A DNA stretch of 47,276 nt. It comes from an uncultured Clostridia bacterium. GTDB lineage: Bacteria; Bacillota; Clostridia; Christensenellales; Borkfalkiaceae. The DNA is taken from contig CANQWO010000013.1 in the NCBI GenBank assembly GCA_947627565.1, positions 1-47,276 of the forward strand, in the 5' to 3' direction. Positions 18,696 through 27,298 of the stretch are shown here, in pieces (position 1 is the stretch's first letter; the number at the start of each line of letters is the position of its first letter). The notes under the pieces are model-generated. The model ran no database searches. It saw only the letters and a list, made by a program, of their open reading frames with translations, and had not been told where the DNA came from. Position numbers and translations under genes: made by a program.

Positions 18696-19335
18696 GACGG
18701 AAGAGGAGTATCGGGAGATCGAAAAAGCCCTCGGATACCGTTTCCGCGACAGGCGCCTTTTGGATACGGCGTTTACGCATTCGTCCTACGCCTATCTCAC
18801 GGGCGCGGAGAGCAACGAGCGTCTGGAATTTTTGGGCGACGCCGTGTTGCAGCTCGCCGTCACGGAGATGCTGCTCGCGACGCACAAGGAAGACGAGGGC
18901 AAGCTGACCGAGCTCAGGAAGCAATATGTTTCCCGTCCCGCGCTCGAACAGGCCGAAGCGCGCGCGGATCTCATGCGGTTTTTGCGGCATGCGGGCGGCG
19001 AAGAGAACATCGGCGGAAAGACAAATTCCAACCTCTTCGAGGCCGTGCTCGGCGCCATCTATCTCGACGGCGGCGGCCGTAGCGCCAAGGCTTTTTTGAA
19101 GCGCTACCTGATGAAGATCGAAAACGAGAACTATAAAACCATTTTGCAGGAATATGTGCAGGGAGAGGGCAAGACGATCCCGCACTACCGCGTCTCGGAA
19201 GAGGAGAGCGGTTTTCGGTGCACCGTGTCCGCATTGAACCTATCCGCTACGGGCATGGGTGGCAGTAAAAAGGCGGCGGAAACGGCCGCGGCCAAAGCAT
19301 TATATCAGAAATTGAAAAAGAGGAACCATTCGTGA
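18688..19335 (+). CDS. rnc: Ribonuclease III
   Basis: This 215-residue endonuclease cleaves double-stranded RNA in rRNA and mRNA processing. The signature NERLEFLGDAVL includes catalytic Glu44 and Asp51; the further active-site Glu118 lies in NLFEAVLGAIYLDGG. A double-stranded-RNA-binding domain follows at about residues 145-213 (GSKKAAETAAAKALYQKL). It starts with GTG 18688 inside plsX, and its stop codon overlaps the smc start by 4 bp. Confidence 0.97.
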   Translation: MNRTEEEYREIEKALGYRFRDRRLLDTAFTHSSYAYLTGAESNERLEFLGDAVLQLAVTEMLLATHKEDEGKLTELRKQYVSRPALEQAEARADLMRFLRHAGGEENIGGKTNSNLFEAVLGAIYLDGGGRSAKAFLKRYLMKIENENYKTILQEYVQGEGKTIPHYRVSEEESGFRCTVSALNLSATGMGGSKKAAETAAAKALYQKLKKRNHS

Positions 19336-22300
19336 ATTTCAAAGAAATCAGGCTTGCCGGCTTCAAATCTTTTGCAGATAAGACTTCCATCAAATTCGAC
19401 GACGGCGTCACCTGTATCGTCGGCCCCAACGGGTGCGGGAAATCCAACGTGGCCGACGCCGTGCGCTGGGTGCTCGGCGAACAGTCGGCCAAGGCGCTCC
19501 GCGGCGGAAACATGCAGGACGTCATTTTCAGCGGGTCGGAGACGCGCCGCCAGCTCTCCTATTGCGAAGTGACGCTCGTCTTCAACAACGAGTCGCGCAT
19601 CTTCGACATCGACTATGCGGAGGTCGCCATGACCCGCCGTCTCTATCGGTCGGGCGAGAGCGAATACCTTCTCAACATGCAGCCCTGCCGCCTCAAGAAC
19701 ATTGTGGCGCTTTTGCACGGCGTCGGCATCGGCAAGGAGGGCTATTCCATCATCGGGCAGGGCAAAGTCGCCCAGATCATGAACTCCAAGCCCATCGAGC
19801 GCCGCGCCATCTTCGAGGAGGCGACGGGCGTCATTCAGTTCAAAGCGCAAAAAGGGGAGATCGAGCGCAAACTCGAAAATTCGCGCGATAATCTCACCGT
19901 CTTCATTCAGCGCATGGACGAGGCGGAAAAGCAGCTCCGTCCCCTCGAGAAGCAGGCGGAGACGGCCAAGAAATACCGCGAACTCTCCGAACAGCTCAAA
20001 TATGAGGAGGTCAACGCCTACCTCGCCAAGAGCGATACGTTCGAACAGGAGACGGCCCGCCACCGCGCTAACATCGAGGCGGCCGACCGCGAACTCGGGA
20101 CGCTCAACGCCCGCGCGCAGGTGTTGGACGGGGAGATGAACGAGAGCCGCGACAGCATCGCCCGCGACGACGCACGGCTCCGCGACATCAACGTGGAACT
20201 GCGCACCTATGAGGTCGGCATCGAGCGCAAGCGCGGCGAGGCCGGCGTCATGAGCGAGCGTATCCGCTCCTACCGCCACCAGCTCGACCAGATCGAACGC
20301 GACATGCAGAACGCGTCGCGGCGCATCGCCGAAGTGGACGAGAGCGTCGCGGAGACCGAGAAGAAGTGCGAGGAGTACACCCGCCGCAGCGAGGAGATCG
20401 GCGGCGAATGCTCGTCGCTCCAATATAAGCTCTCGGAGGCCGATTTGCGCGTCGCCACCTATGAGCGGATCAACGACGAAAAGCGCGCCAGCGAGATCTC
20501 CTCCGTGGAGAACCTCGCCGACGTCCGCGCCAGTGCGGGCAGTCTTTCCGCCAAGCGCGACGCCACACAGGATCGGATCACCGAAGTACAGGAGGCCATC
20601 AAGAAGGCCGAAGTGCGGCGGATGGAGTATACGCGCCAGATCACGGAGTGCCGCAAGGAGAAGTCGGTCTCCGAAAACTTCCTCAACCAAAAGGCGCAGA
20701 AGGAGGCCGACCTCCTCGGCGATATTTCCGATCTCACCCGTTCGCAGCAGAAGATGACCGAGGAGATCAACGATTGCAACAACGCCATCTTTACCTATAA
20801 AAACAATTTGGAGCTGTATGTCAGCCTCAAAAACAGATTCGACGGCTACCGCGATTCCGTCCGCAAACTGCAGCTCGACGCCAAGAACAATCCCGAACTG
20901 CACAAGCGCATCATCGGCGCGATCGCGGACATCGTCACCACGGAGAAGAAATACGAAGTCGCCATCGAGACGGCGTTCGGACAGGCCATGCAGAACCTCG
21001 TCGTCGAGAAGGCGGAGGACGGGCGTTGGCTCATCGAATATCTGAAGCGGACGGGCGGCGGCATCGTCACATTCTTGCCCGTCGAGGCAATGCGCTCCCG
21101 CCCCGATACCCGCGAGGCCGAGATGGCGCTCCGCGAAACGGGCGCGCTGGGCCTTGCGACCAAGCTCGTCAAATACAATTCCTATTACGATAACGTCATC
21201 CGCAATCTGCTCGGCAACACGCTTGTCTGCGACACCATCGCCAATGCGACGAACATCTCGCGGAAATATCAGCGGGCGTTCCGCATCGTCACGCTCGACG
21301 GCGACACCATCGCGACGAGCGGTTCCATGACGGGCGGTTCCCGCAGAAGGGACAGCGGAAATTTGCTCGCCAACGAGCGTCAGATCAAGGAATGCGAGGA
21401 GGGCATCTCCCGCAAGACGGCGACGTTGGAGAAATTGAAGAAGGCGCTCGCCGGCTGCGTTGCGGAACTCGAGGAGGCCCGCGCCGCATACGAGGCGTTC
21501 CGCGTCAAAGTGCAGGAGGAGACGGCGAATTTTGCCGCGCTCGAGCAGAAGGAACTCGCGCTCGCGGGGCTCATCGCCGACGCACAGGCCGATTTCGACG
21601 AGTACAACTCCCTCATGCAGCGCCTGACGCGCACCATCAGCGACATCGAAGGGGAAGTGCTCTCCGCCGAACAGAACGAGGAGCTCATCAACAAGATCCG
21701 CGCGGAGGCCGCGCTCGAGGCGAAGGACCGCTCCATCCACATCGAAAAACTCAAGGCCGACCGCGACGCCATTGCGGAGCAGTTGCACGCACTGCGCGTC
21801 GAACAGGCGCAGATCTCTTCGGGCAAGGTCGCCGAGGAGGAGAATCTCAAGCGCTTCCGCGACGAGCGCGAGGTGTTGAGCAAGAGCCTCGACGAGAACC
21901 GGGAACTGCAAAAAGTTGCGGAGGGGCGCATCCGTGCCCTCGAAGAGGAGGAGGAAAAGGTCGCGCTCACGGAGGAGGAACAGCGCTCCGTCGCCGCGCT
22001 CCGCGCCGAATTGCAGAGCGTCGAACAGCACAAGGAGAAGATGGGGAACCGCCAGCAGGAGCTCTCCGACGAATCCCGCGAGCTCGCCGGCCGTCTCGCC
22101 GCCCTCACGGAGGACAAGACCAAGGCGCTCCGCGAGATCGACCGCGCGACCATCTATCTCGAAAACATGAAGCAGCGCCTTCAGGAGATGTACGATCTCA
22201 CCTACGAGAGCGCCCAGAGCCTTCGCGACCCCGCGTTCGACGTCACGAAGGCCGAATCCAACATCAATTCCCTGCGCCACAAGATCGCGGCGCTCGGGCC

Positions 22301-22931
22301 CGTCAACCAAAACGCCGAGGCCGATTACGACGCGCTCTCGGCCCGTTACAACGAAATGCAGACCCAGAAAGAGGATCTGAACAAGGGCATCGAGGACCTT
22401 ACAAACGTCCTCAACGAGCTCCGCGAGACGATCCAGAAACAGTTCGACGACGGGTTCAACCAGATCAATGCCAATTTCACACAGATCTTCAAGGAACTTT
22501 TCGGCGGCGGCAAGGCTGAGATGCAGCTCGACTACGCCGAAGGGGAGGACCCGCTCGAGGCGGGCGTGGAGATCGTGGCGTGCCCGCCCGGGAAGAAACT
22601 TGCCAAACTTTCCCTGCTTTCGGGCGGCGAGCAGGCGTTCACGGCCATCGCCATCCTCTTTGCGATCCTGAAATCGCATCCCATGCCGTTCTGTATCCTC
22701 GACGAGATCGAGGCGGCGCTCGACGAAGCCAACGTCGACCGCTTCGCGAAATATCTCAAAAAGTTCTCCCGCGAGACGCAGTTCATCGTCATCACGCACA
22801 GAAAGCCGACGATGGCCGAAGCGGATACCCTGTTCGGCGTCACCATGGAGGAGAAGGGCGTCTCCAAGATCGTTTCGGTCAAGTTGTCCGAGGTCGAGGA
22901 GCGGCTCGGCGGCGACACCGTCATCGCCTGA
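19332..22931 (+). CDS. smc: Chromosome partition protein SMC
   Basis: This 1199-residue ATPase compacts and separates chromosomes as a dimer with ScpA and ScpB. Walker A is GPNGCGKS (residues 31-38), followed by WVLGEQSAKALRG. Two long coiled-coil arms flank a hinge of about residues 520-660 (GAIADIVTTEKKYEVAIETAFG). The C-terminal head has LSGGEQAFTAIAILFAI near 1095 and Walker B ILDEIEAALDEANV near 1118. The gene starts at GTG 19332, overlapping rnc, a conserved arrangement. Length is typical. Confidence 0.98.
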   Translation: MNFKEIRLAGFKSFADKTSIKFDDGVTCIVGPNGCGKSNVADAVRWVLGEQSAKALRGGNMQDVIFSGSETRRQLSYCEVTLVFNNESRIFDIDYAEVAMTRRLYRSGESEYLLNMQPCRLKNIVALLHGVGIGKEGYSIIGQGKVAQIMNSKPIERRAIFEEATGVIQFKAQKGEIERKLENSRDNLTVFIQRMDEAEKQLRPLEKQAETAKKYRELSEQLKYEEVNAYLAKSDTFEQETARHRANIEAADRELGTLNARAQVLDGEMNESRDSIARDDARLRDINVELRTYEVGIERKRGEAGVMSERIRSYRHQLDQIERDMQNASRRIAEVDESVAETEKKCEEYTRRSEEIGGECSSLQYKLSEADLRVATYERINDEKRASEISSVENLADVRASAGSLSAKRDATQDRITEVQEAIKKAEVRRMEYTRQITECRKEKSVSENFLNQKAQKEADLLGDISDLTRSQQKMTEEINDCNNAIFTYKNNLELYVSLKNRFDGYRDSVRKLQLDAKNNPELHKRIIGAIADIVTTEKKYEVAIETAFGQAMQNLVVEKAEDGRWLIEYLKRTGGGIVTFLPVEAMRSRPDTREAEMALRETGALGLATKLVKYNSYYDNVIRNLLGNTLVCDTIANATNISRKYQRAFRIVTLDGDTIATSGSMTGGSRRRDSGNLLANERQIKECEEGISRKTATLEKLKKALAGCVAELEEARAAYEAFRVKVQEETANFAALEQKELALAGLIADAQADFDEYNSLMQRLTRTISDIEGEVLSAEQNEELINKIRAEAALEAKDRSIHIEKLKADRDAIAEQLHALRVEQAQISSGKVAEEENLKRFRDEREVLSKSLDENRELQKVAEGRIRALEEEEEKVALTEEEQRSVAALRAELQSVEQHKEKMGNRQQELSDESRELAGRLAALTEDKTKALREIDRATIYLENMKQRLQEMYDLTYESAQSLRDPAFDVTKAESNINSLRHKIAALGPVNQNAEADYDALSARYNEMQTQKEDLNKGIEDLTNVLNELRETIQKQFDDGFNQINANFTQIFKELFGGGKAEMQLDYAEGEDPLEAGVEIVACPPGKKLAKLSLLSGGEQAFTAIAILFAILKSHPMPFCILDEIEAALDEANVDRFAKYLKKFSRETQFIVITHRKPTMAEADTLFGVTMEEKGVSKIVSVKLSEVEERLGGDTVIA

Positions 22932-23009
22932 GATCGGGGCCCGTAAGGCCCGATCGCAGACATGCCCCCTTCCTTTTATGTCTGTGGCCCGATCGCCCCG
23001 TGAGGGGCC
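22932..23009. promoter_or_regulatory. Cluster of three hairpins between smc and ftsY
   Basis: Three stem-loops are stacked in this gap: GATCGGG / CCCGATC (22932-22955), CAGACAT / ATGTCTG (22957-22984) and GCCCC-GTGA-GGGGC (22995-23008). The element GGCCCGATCGC also occurs twice as a direct repeat. None is followed by a clear U-tract, though AAAAAAATTTT follows. The structure may process or attenuate the smc-ftsY transcript, or be a repeated intergenic element (see findings). Confidence 0.55.
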
Positions 23010-23033
23010 GTAAAAAAATTTTGTCAGCGAATT

Positions 23034-23930
23034 ATGAGTTTTTTTGGAAAAATCAGAGACGCATTGAAGAAGACCAAGGCCAATGTCTCCACGCGGCTGC
23101 GGCAGCTCTTCCTCAAAAACAAGATCGGCGACGCCTTCTATGAGGAACTCGAGGAGATTCTCATCTCCTCCGACGTCTCGGTGAAGACGGCCGACGAAGT
23201 CGTCGAAGCGGTCAAGGAAGAGGCCATCGAGGGCAAGATCAAAGACGAGCAATTCGTCACCGATCTGCTCAAAGATATTCTCGAGGACACGTTAAACGAG
23301 GCACCCATGCCCGAGATCGAGTATCCGTGCGTCATGATGTTCGTGGGCGTGAACGGCGTCGGGAAGACGACGACCATCGGCAAGATCGCGACGTGGTTCA
23401 CAAAGCAAAAGAAGTCGGTCACGATTGCCGCGGCCGATACGTTCCGCGCCGCCGCCATCGACCAGCTCGAAATTTGGGCCGATCGGGCCAAGGTGCGCAT
23501 CGTCAAGCACGAGGAGGGGAGCGACCCCTCGGCCGTCGTGTTCGACGCCGTCTCCTCGGCCAAGGCGCGGGGGACGGACGTGCTTCTCATCGATACGGCG
23601 GGCCGGCTCCACGTCAAGGAAAACCTGATGAACGAGCTCAAGAAGATGGACCGCGTCGTCGGGCGGGAATTTCCCGAGGCGCATTTCTATAAGTTCCTCG
23701 TTCTCGACGCCACGACGGGCCAAAATGCCTATTCGCAGGCGCGCGTCTTCAAAGACGCGGTCGATCTCGACGGCATTGTTCTCACCAAGCTCGACGGAAC
23801 GGCGAAGGGCGGGTTCGTGTTCTCCCTGTGCGGGGAGCTCAAAATTCCCGTCGTCTTTGTCGGCGTCGGCGAAAAACAGGACGATTTGGAACTGTTCGAC
23901 GCAGAGCAGTTCGTCGAAGGATTCTTTTGA
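23034..23930 (+). CDS. ftsY: Signal recognition particle receptor FtsY
   Basis: This 298-residue GTPase docks the SRP-ribosome complex at the membrane. An N domain of helices (about 1-90) precedes the G domain with GVNGVGKTTTIGK (about 103-116), DTFRAAA, DTAGRLH, TKLDGTAKGG and the closing GVGEKQDDLELF. The acidic A domain of E. coli FtsY is absent, as is normal in Bacillota. Membrane contact probably comes from the amphipathic N-terminus MSFFGKIRDALKKTK. It follows smc after 102 bp. Confidence 0.97.
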   Translation: MSFFGKIRDALKKTKANVSTRLRQLFLKNKIGDAFYEELEEILISSDVSVKTADEVVEAVKEEAIEGKIKDEQFVTDLLKDILEDTLNEAPMPEIEYPCVMMFVGVNGVGKTTTIGKIATWFTKQKKSVTIAAADTFRAAAIDQLEIWADRAKVRIVKHEEGSDPSAVVFDAVSSAKARGTDVLLIDTAGRLHVKENLMNELKKMDRVVGREFPEAHFYKFLVLDATTGQNAYSQARVFKDAVDLDGIVLTKLDGTAKGGFVFSLCGELKIPVVFVGVGEKQDDLELFDAEQFVEGFF

Positions 23931-23944
23931 TCGGGAGGCCTCGC

Positions 23945-24439
23945 ATGGGAAACAGATCCAAAAAAAGAAAAAAGACCGCGCAAACGGCGAACTTCCTCCG
24001 CGCCTATCGTCTCGGCGTCGATTTCTGGGGGCTCGGCCTGTTCGGCGTATTGTTCATCCTCAACCTCGCGTGCTGGTGCGCGCTGCCCAACGTGTACTTT
24101 TGCAAGGCGTCCTCCGTGGGCATGTATGCCGCGGCGTATGTCTTGCAGGCCGTCGCGTGCCTCATTCTCACGTTTGTAAGACATGAGGACGAGGACCGGG
24201 ACCCGAATTTTTCCTCGGCGCTGTTCCTCTTCTTTGCAATCGCCGCGCTGCTCTCCGTCGTCTCGTGGATCTTCTATCTCGCACAGTATCTCAACTGGGC
24301 GGTGCTCATCTTTTTGGCGGTATTCCCGACGGCGGCCGTGGCGCTCCTTGCCTGCATGCGGCGGAATTGGTTCGCGCTCGTTCCTACGGCCGTATCCTTT
24401 GCGCTCTGGCTCGCGCTCGTCATTCCGATGATGGCATGA
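23945..24439 (+). CDS. Integral membrane protein of unknown function
   Basis: This 164-residue protein has a lysine/arginine-rich N-terminus (MGNRSKKRKK) and four predicted membrane helices (about residues 28-48, 58-78, 90-110 and 115-155). I do not recognise a family. ATG 23945 has GGGAGG 6 nt upstream and lies 14 bp after ftsY, so the two genes are probably co-transcribed. It ends shortly before the terminator/promoter region of ylxM. Confidence 0.75.
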   Translation: MGNRSKKRKKTAQTANFLRAYRLGVDFWGLGLFGVLFILNLACWCALPNVYFCKASSVGMYAAAYVLQAVACLILTFVRHEDEDRDPNFSSALFLFFAIAALLSVVSWIFYLAQYLNWAVLIFLAVFPTAAVALLACMRRNWFALVPTAVSFALWLALVIPMMA

Positions 24440-24467
24440 GACCGCGCGACAAGAAAAAATCTTTTGC

Positions 24468-24502
24468 TCCGTCAAGTAAAAATGCTTGACGGATATTTTT
24501 TT
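24468..24502 (+). terminator. Terminator after the ftsY unit, overlapping the ylxM -35 box
   Basis: TCCGTCAAG (24468-24476) pairs perfectly with CTTGACGGA (24485-24493) around an 8-nt loop, with a T-rich tail at 24494-24502. The right arm also supplies the -35 box of the next promoter. The same palindrome recurs 50 bp downstream. Confidence 0.75.
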
Positions 24503-24543
24503 ATTTGGTATAATGACTGCGTCAAGTAAAAATGCTTGACGGA
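24470..24543 (+). repeat. Pair of identical 24-bp palindromic repeats flanking the ylxM promoter
   Basis: The core GTCAAGTAAAAATGCTTGAC lies within exact 24-bp copies at 24470-24493 and 24520-24543, exactly 50 bp apart. Copy 1 contains the -35 box; copy 2 begins about at the predicted transcription start and ends in the ribosome binding site region. The layout suits two operator sites or a terminator plus a 5'-terminal mRNA hairpin. Confidence 0.85.
24486..24514 (+). promoter_or_regulatory. Promoter of the ylxM-ffh-rpsP operon
   Basis: TTGACG (24486-24491) and TATAAT (24509-24514) are separated by the ideal 17 bp. The -35 box is embedded in the right arm of the first palindrome. The expected transcript would begin near 24521, directly on the second palindrome. 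Confidence 0.8.
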
Positions 24544-24550
24544 GGGGCAT

Positions 24551-24973
24551 ATGGAAATGGCGACGGGGAAGGCCGCCCCCGCGGCGGGACAGGCGCAGGG
24601 TAAGCGCCTCCACTATCTTCGTCTCTGGGATGTTTACGGCCCGCTCCTCACCGAGACGCAGCGCGAGATCGCGGAGCGGTATTATCTCTACGACCTCTCC
24701 CTCGCCGAGATCGCGGAAGAGAAGGAGATCTCCAAGCAGGCCGTCTCCGATGCACTCAAAAAGAGCCGCGAGCTCCTCGATTCCTATGAGGACAGATTGC
24801 ATATCAGCGCGGACAACACGAAATACGCTTTGGCCGTCTCCGAGATGATGACGAACGTCACGCGGGCGCTTGCGGCGTTCGCCGAACGACACCCCGAATT
24901 TTCCGAAGAGATGGGGGCCATCGCAGACATGGTATGCGTCGGCGAGGTCATCGACCTCGATAAGGAGGACTAA
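24551..24973 (+). CDS. ylxM: YlxM-family helix-turn-helix protein associated with SRP
   Basis: This 140-residue protein has a sigma-70 region 4-like helix-turn-helix at about residues 45-95 (LTETQREIAERYYLYDLSLAEIAEE then ISKQAVSDALKKS). YlxM in Gram-positive bacteria sits next to ffh and modulates SRP activity; the position here, directly before ffh with no gap, supports the name. It is longer than the usual 110 residues, with an Ala/Gly-rich start. ATG 24551 lies 5 nt after GGAGG; ATG 24557 is an alternative. Confidence 0.88.
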   Translation: MEMATGKAAPAAGQAQGKRLHYLRLWDVYGPLLTETQREIAERYYLYDLSLAEIAEEKEISKQAVSDALKKSRELLDSYEDRLHISADNTKYALAVSEMMTNVTRALAAFAERHPEFSEEMGAIADMVCVGEVIDLDKED

Positions 24974-26287
24974 ATGGCACTTTTCGAATCGCTCTCCGAG
25001 CGCCTCAATCATATCTTTTCCAAGCTGACGAAGCGCGGAAAACTCACCGAGCTCGAGATCAAGGCCGCCATGCGCGAGGTGCGCGTTGCGCTCCTCGAAG
25101 CGGACGTCAATCTCAAAGTCGTCAAGAGCTTTATCAGCGACGTCTCCGAGAAGGCGGTGGGGAGCAAGGTTCTCGAGAGCCTCAATCCGGCGCAGCAGGT
25201 CATCAAGATCGTCAACGAAGAACTCATCGCGCTCATGGGCCCCTCAAACGCCAAACTCGAAGTGGCCTCCAAGCCCCCGACGGTCATCATGATGTGCGGG
25301 CTCCAGGGCGCCGGCAAGACGACGATGTGCGCCAAGCTCGCGGTCCTTCTCAAGAAACAGGGCAAGCGGCCCCTCCTCGTCGCGGGCGACATCTACCGTC
25401 CCGCCGCCATCGACCAGCTCAAAGTCGTGGGCGGGAAGGCGGGCGCCGAAGTCTTCGAACGCGGCACGCAGGACCCGGTCAAGACGGCCAAAGAGGCCGT
25501 GGAATACGCGAAGAAGATGGGCTTCGACACCGTCGTCATCGACACGGCCGGGCGCCTTCACATCGACGAAAAGCTCATGCTCGAGCTCGAGAATATCACG
25601 AAGGCGGTGGAGGTCACCGAGATCCTGCTCACCGTCGACGCCATGACGGGGCAGGACGCGGTCAACGTCGCCGAGACGTTCAACGCGAAGCTGAACATCA
25701 CGGGCGTCATCCTCACCAAGCTCGACGGCGATACGCGGGGCGGCGCCTGCCTCTCCATCAAGGCCGTGACGGGCAAGCCCATCAAGTTCATCGGCGTGGG
25801 GGAAAAGATCACCGACCTCGAACCCTTCTATCCGGACCGTATGGCGAGCCGCATTCTGGGCATGGGGGACGTGTTGTCGCTCATCGAGAAGGCGCAGGCG
25901 GCCGTCACCGAACAGCAGGTGAAGGACATGGAGCGCAAGATGCGCGAAAATTCTTTCACGCTTTCCGACTATCTGACGCAGTTCGAGACGCTCAAGAAGA
26001 TGGGCGGCGCCGGCGCGCTCGTGAGCATGCTCCCCGGGATGGGAAAGCTCAAACTCAAGGAGGGCGACGTCGACGAAAAGCGCATCGAGCGCATCCGCGC
26101 CATCATCCTCTCCATGACGCCGAAGGAGCGGGATAATCCGCAGATCATCGGCTCCTCGAGAAAGCGCCGCATTGCGCTCGGCTCGGGAACGTCGGTGCAG
26201 GAGGTCAACCAATTGCTGAAACAGTTCGAGCAGACCAAGCAACTGATGAAACAGATGAAGAGCGGGAAGCGGAGATTGCCGTTTTAA
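24974..26287 (+). CDS. ffh: Signal recognition particle protein Ffh (SRP54)
   Basis: This 437-residue GTPase binds signal sequences of nascent membrane and secreted proteins together with 4.5S/SRP RNA. It shows the N domain, the G1 motif CGLQGAGKTT (about 107-116), DIYRPAA, DTAGRLHIDE, TKLDGDTRGG and the methionine-bearing M domain with SRKRRIALGSGTSVQEVNQLLKQF across two stretches near the end. The C-terminus is short and basic (KSGKRRLPF). AAGGAGG lies just before ATG 24974, which directly abuts the ylxM stop codon. Confidence 0.97.
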   Translation: MALFESLSERLNHIFSKLTKRGKLTELEIKAAMREVRVALLEADVNLKVVKSFISDVSEKAVGSKVLESLNPAQQVIKIVNEELIALMGPSNAKLEVASKPPTVIMMCGLQGAGKTTMCAKLAVLLKKQGKRPLLVAGDIYRPAAIDQLKVVGGKAGAEVFERGTQDPVKTAKEAVEYAKKMGFDTVVIDTAGRLHIDEKLMLELENITKAVEVTEILLTVDAMTGQDAVNVAETFNAKLNITGVILTKLDGDTRGGACLSIKAVTGKPIKFIGVGEKITDLEPFYPDRMASRILGMGDVLSLIEKAQAAVTEQQVKDMERKMRENSFTLSDYLTQFETLKKMGGAGALVSMLPGMGKLKLKEGDVDEKRIERIRAIILSMTPKERDNPQIIGSSRKRRIALGSGTSVQEVNQLLKQFEQTKQLMKQMKSGKRRLPF

Positions 26288-26428
26288 CAGTCGCAAAATT
26301 TTCGGAGAGAGGAAATTTTGTGAGGCACGCGAGCGCCGCGCAGAGCGATTCGGACGTACCCATGTCCGAAAGCAGGGCGCAGAAACGAGAAAAAATGAAA
26401 TTTTAACATAAAATCGGAGGTAACAACT
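26288..26428 (+). promoter_or_regulatory. Structured spacer/leader before rpsP
   Basis: This 141-bp gap has two potential hairpins: an imperfect CAAAATTTTC / GGAAATTTTG pairing near 26294-26320 and a perfect TTCGGAC / GTCCGAA pairing (26349-26370). No promoter with both boxes is clear. It may be an mRNA processing site or leader controlling S16 expression. Confidence 0.4.
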
Positions 26429-26722
26429 ATGGTCAAAATGAGACTCGTGAGATTGGGCGACAAGAAGTCTCCCGTCTACCGGATCGTCGTGGTCGACGCG
26501 CACAAGGCGGCGACGGGGGAATATATCGAGAAGATCGGCTTCTACGATCCCAAGTCCAACCCCGTGAAGCTCGAAGTGGACGTCGAAAAAGCCAAGGAAT
26601 GGCTCGGCAAGGGCGTTCAGCCCACGGAGACGGTCAAGAATCTTCTCGTGAAAGCGGGCGCGCTCGAAAAGAGCGAAAAACTTTCCCCTTCCAAGACCAA
26701 GGGCAAGAAAAAGAAGAAGTAA
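26429..26722 (+). CDS. rpsP: 30S ribosomal protein S16
   Basis: This 97-residue protein of the small ribosomal subunit starts with the family signature MVKMRLVRLGDKKSPVYRIVVVDA and continues with GEYIEKIGFYDPKSNP. The C-terminal KTKGKKKKK tail is a common basic extension. CGGAGG precedes ATG 26429 by about 8 nt. The ffh-rpsP-khpA order is conserved in Bacillota. Confidence 0.98.
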   Translation: MVKMRLVRLGDKKSPVYRIVVVDAHKAATGEYIEKIGFYDPKSNPVKLEVDVEKAKEWLGKGVQPTETVKNLLVKAGALEKSEKLSPSKTKGKKKKK

Positions 26723-26821
26723 GATTTCCCGAAAGCCCCGCTCCCGAGATCGAAGCGGGAACGGGCGTCGGCGCGAAATCCTTCCTCTCCCAAACTCACC
26801 TGAACTATGGAGGAATTTCTC

Positions 26822-27061
26822 ATGTTGGAACTTATCAAATATATCGTCGGCCAATTCGCCGAGGAGAAGGACAAAGTAGACTATCAAGTCGAGGAATCGG
26901 AGGATGAGATCACCGTGACCGTCTTCCTCGCGGATTCGGATATGGGCAAAGTGATCGGCAAACAGGGCAAGATCGCGAAAGCGCTGCGGACGCTCGTCCG
27001 CGCCGCCACGCCCAAGGATTCCAAGAAGTATAACGTCGAGATCAAGGAACGCGAAGCGTGA
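26822..27061 (+). CDS. khpA: KH-domain RNA-binding protein KhpA
   Basis: This 79-residue single KH-domain protein has the RNA-binding GxxG loop as GKQG in VIGKQGKIAKALRTLVRAA. KhpA works with KhpB in RNA binding linked to cell elongation and division in Gram-positives. ATG 26822 is preceded by GGAGG with an 8-nt spacer; ATG 26807 would overlap that site and is rejected. It lies 99 bp after rpsP. Confidence 0.95.
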   Translation: MLELIKYIVGQFAEEKDKVDYQVEESEDEITVTVFLADSDMGKVIGKQGKIAKALRTLVRAATPKDSKKYNVEIKEREA

Positions 27062-27062
27062 G

Positions 27063-27284
27063 ATGGATTCCAAATTCATTCTTCTGATCATCTCGTGGGC
27101 CGCGATCCTGGCGGGGATCGTCCTCATCGTTCTGTATTATACGATCAACCTTTCGGTGATCTACGGCAGCGCATGTCTTGCGGTGGGCGCCATTGTGAGC
27201 CTGATCGCCGTTTTGTTGCGCCGGAAAGAGATGGAGGAACGCAAAGAAGAGGAGCGGCGAAAGTCCAAACGTTCGAAAAAATGA
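27063..27284 (+). CDS. Small two-helix membrane protein following khpA
   Basis: This 73-residue protein has two membrane helices (about 5-26 and 31-52) and a strongly charged Arg/Lys/Glu tail. It starts 1 bp after the khpA stop codon, so it is co-translated with it. In most Bacillota this place is held by rimM or ylqD; this protein resembles neither. Function unknown. Confidence 0.7.
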   Translation: MDSKFILLIISWAAILAGIVLIVLYYTINLSVIYGSACLAVGAIVSLIAVLLRRKEMEERKEEERRKSKRSKK

Positions 27285-27298
27285 TGGAGTCGGAATAT

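Noticed and set aside
19305-23252. Minus-strand open frame of about 1315 codons opposite smc
   Set aside because: It runs across smc and into ftsY, which have full sets of conserved motifs on the plus strand; the reverse product is low-complexity Leu/Arg/Asp.
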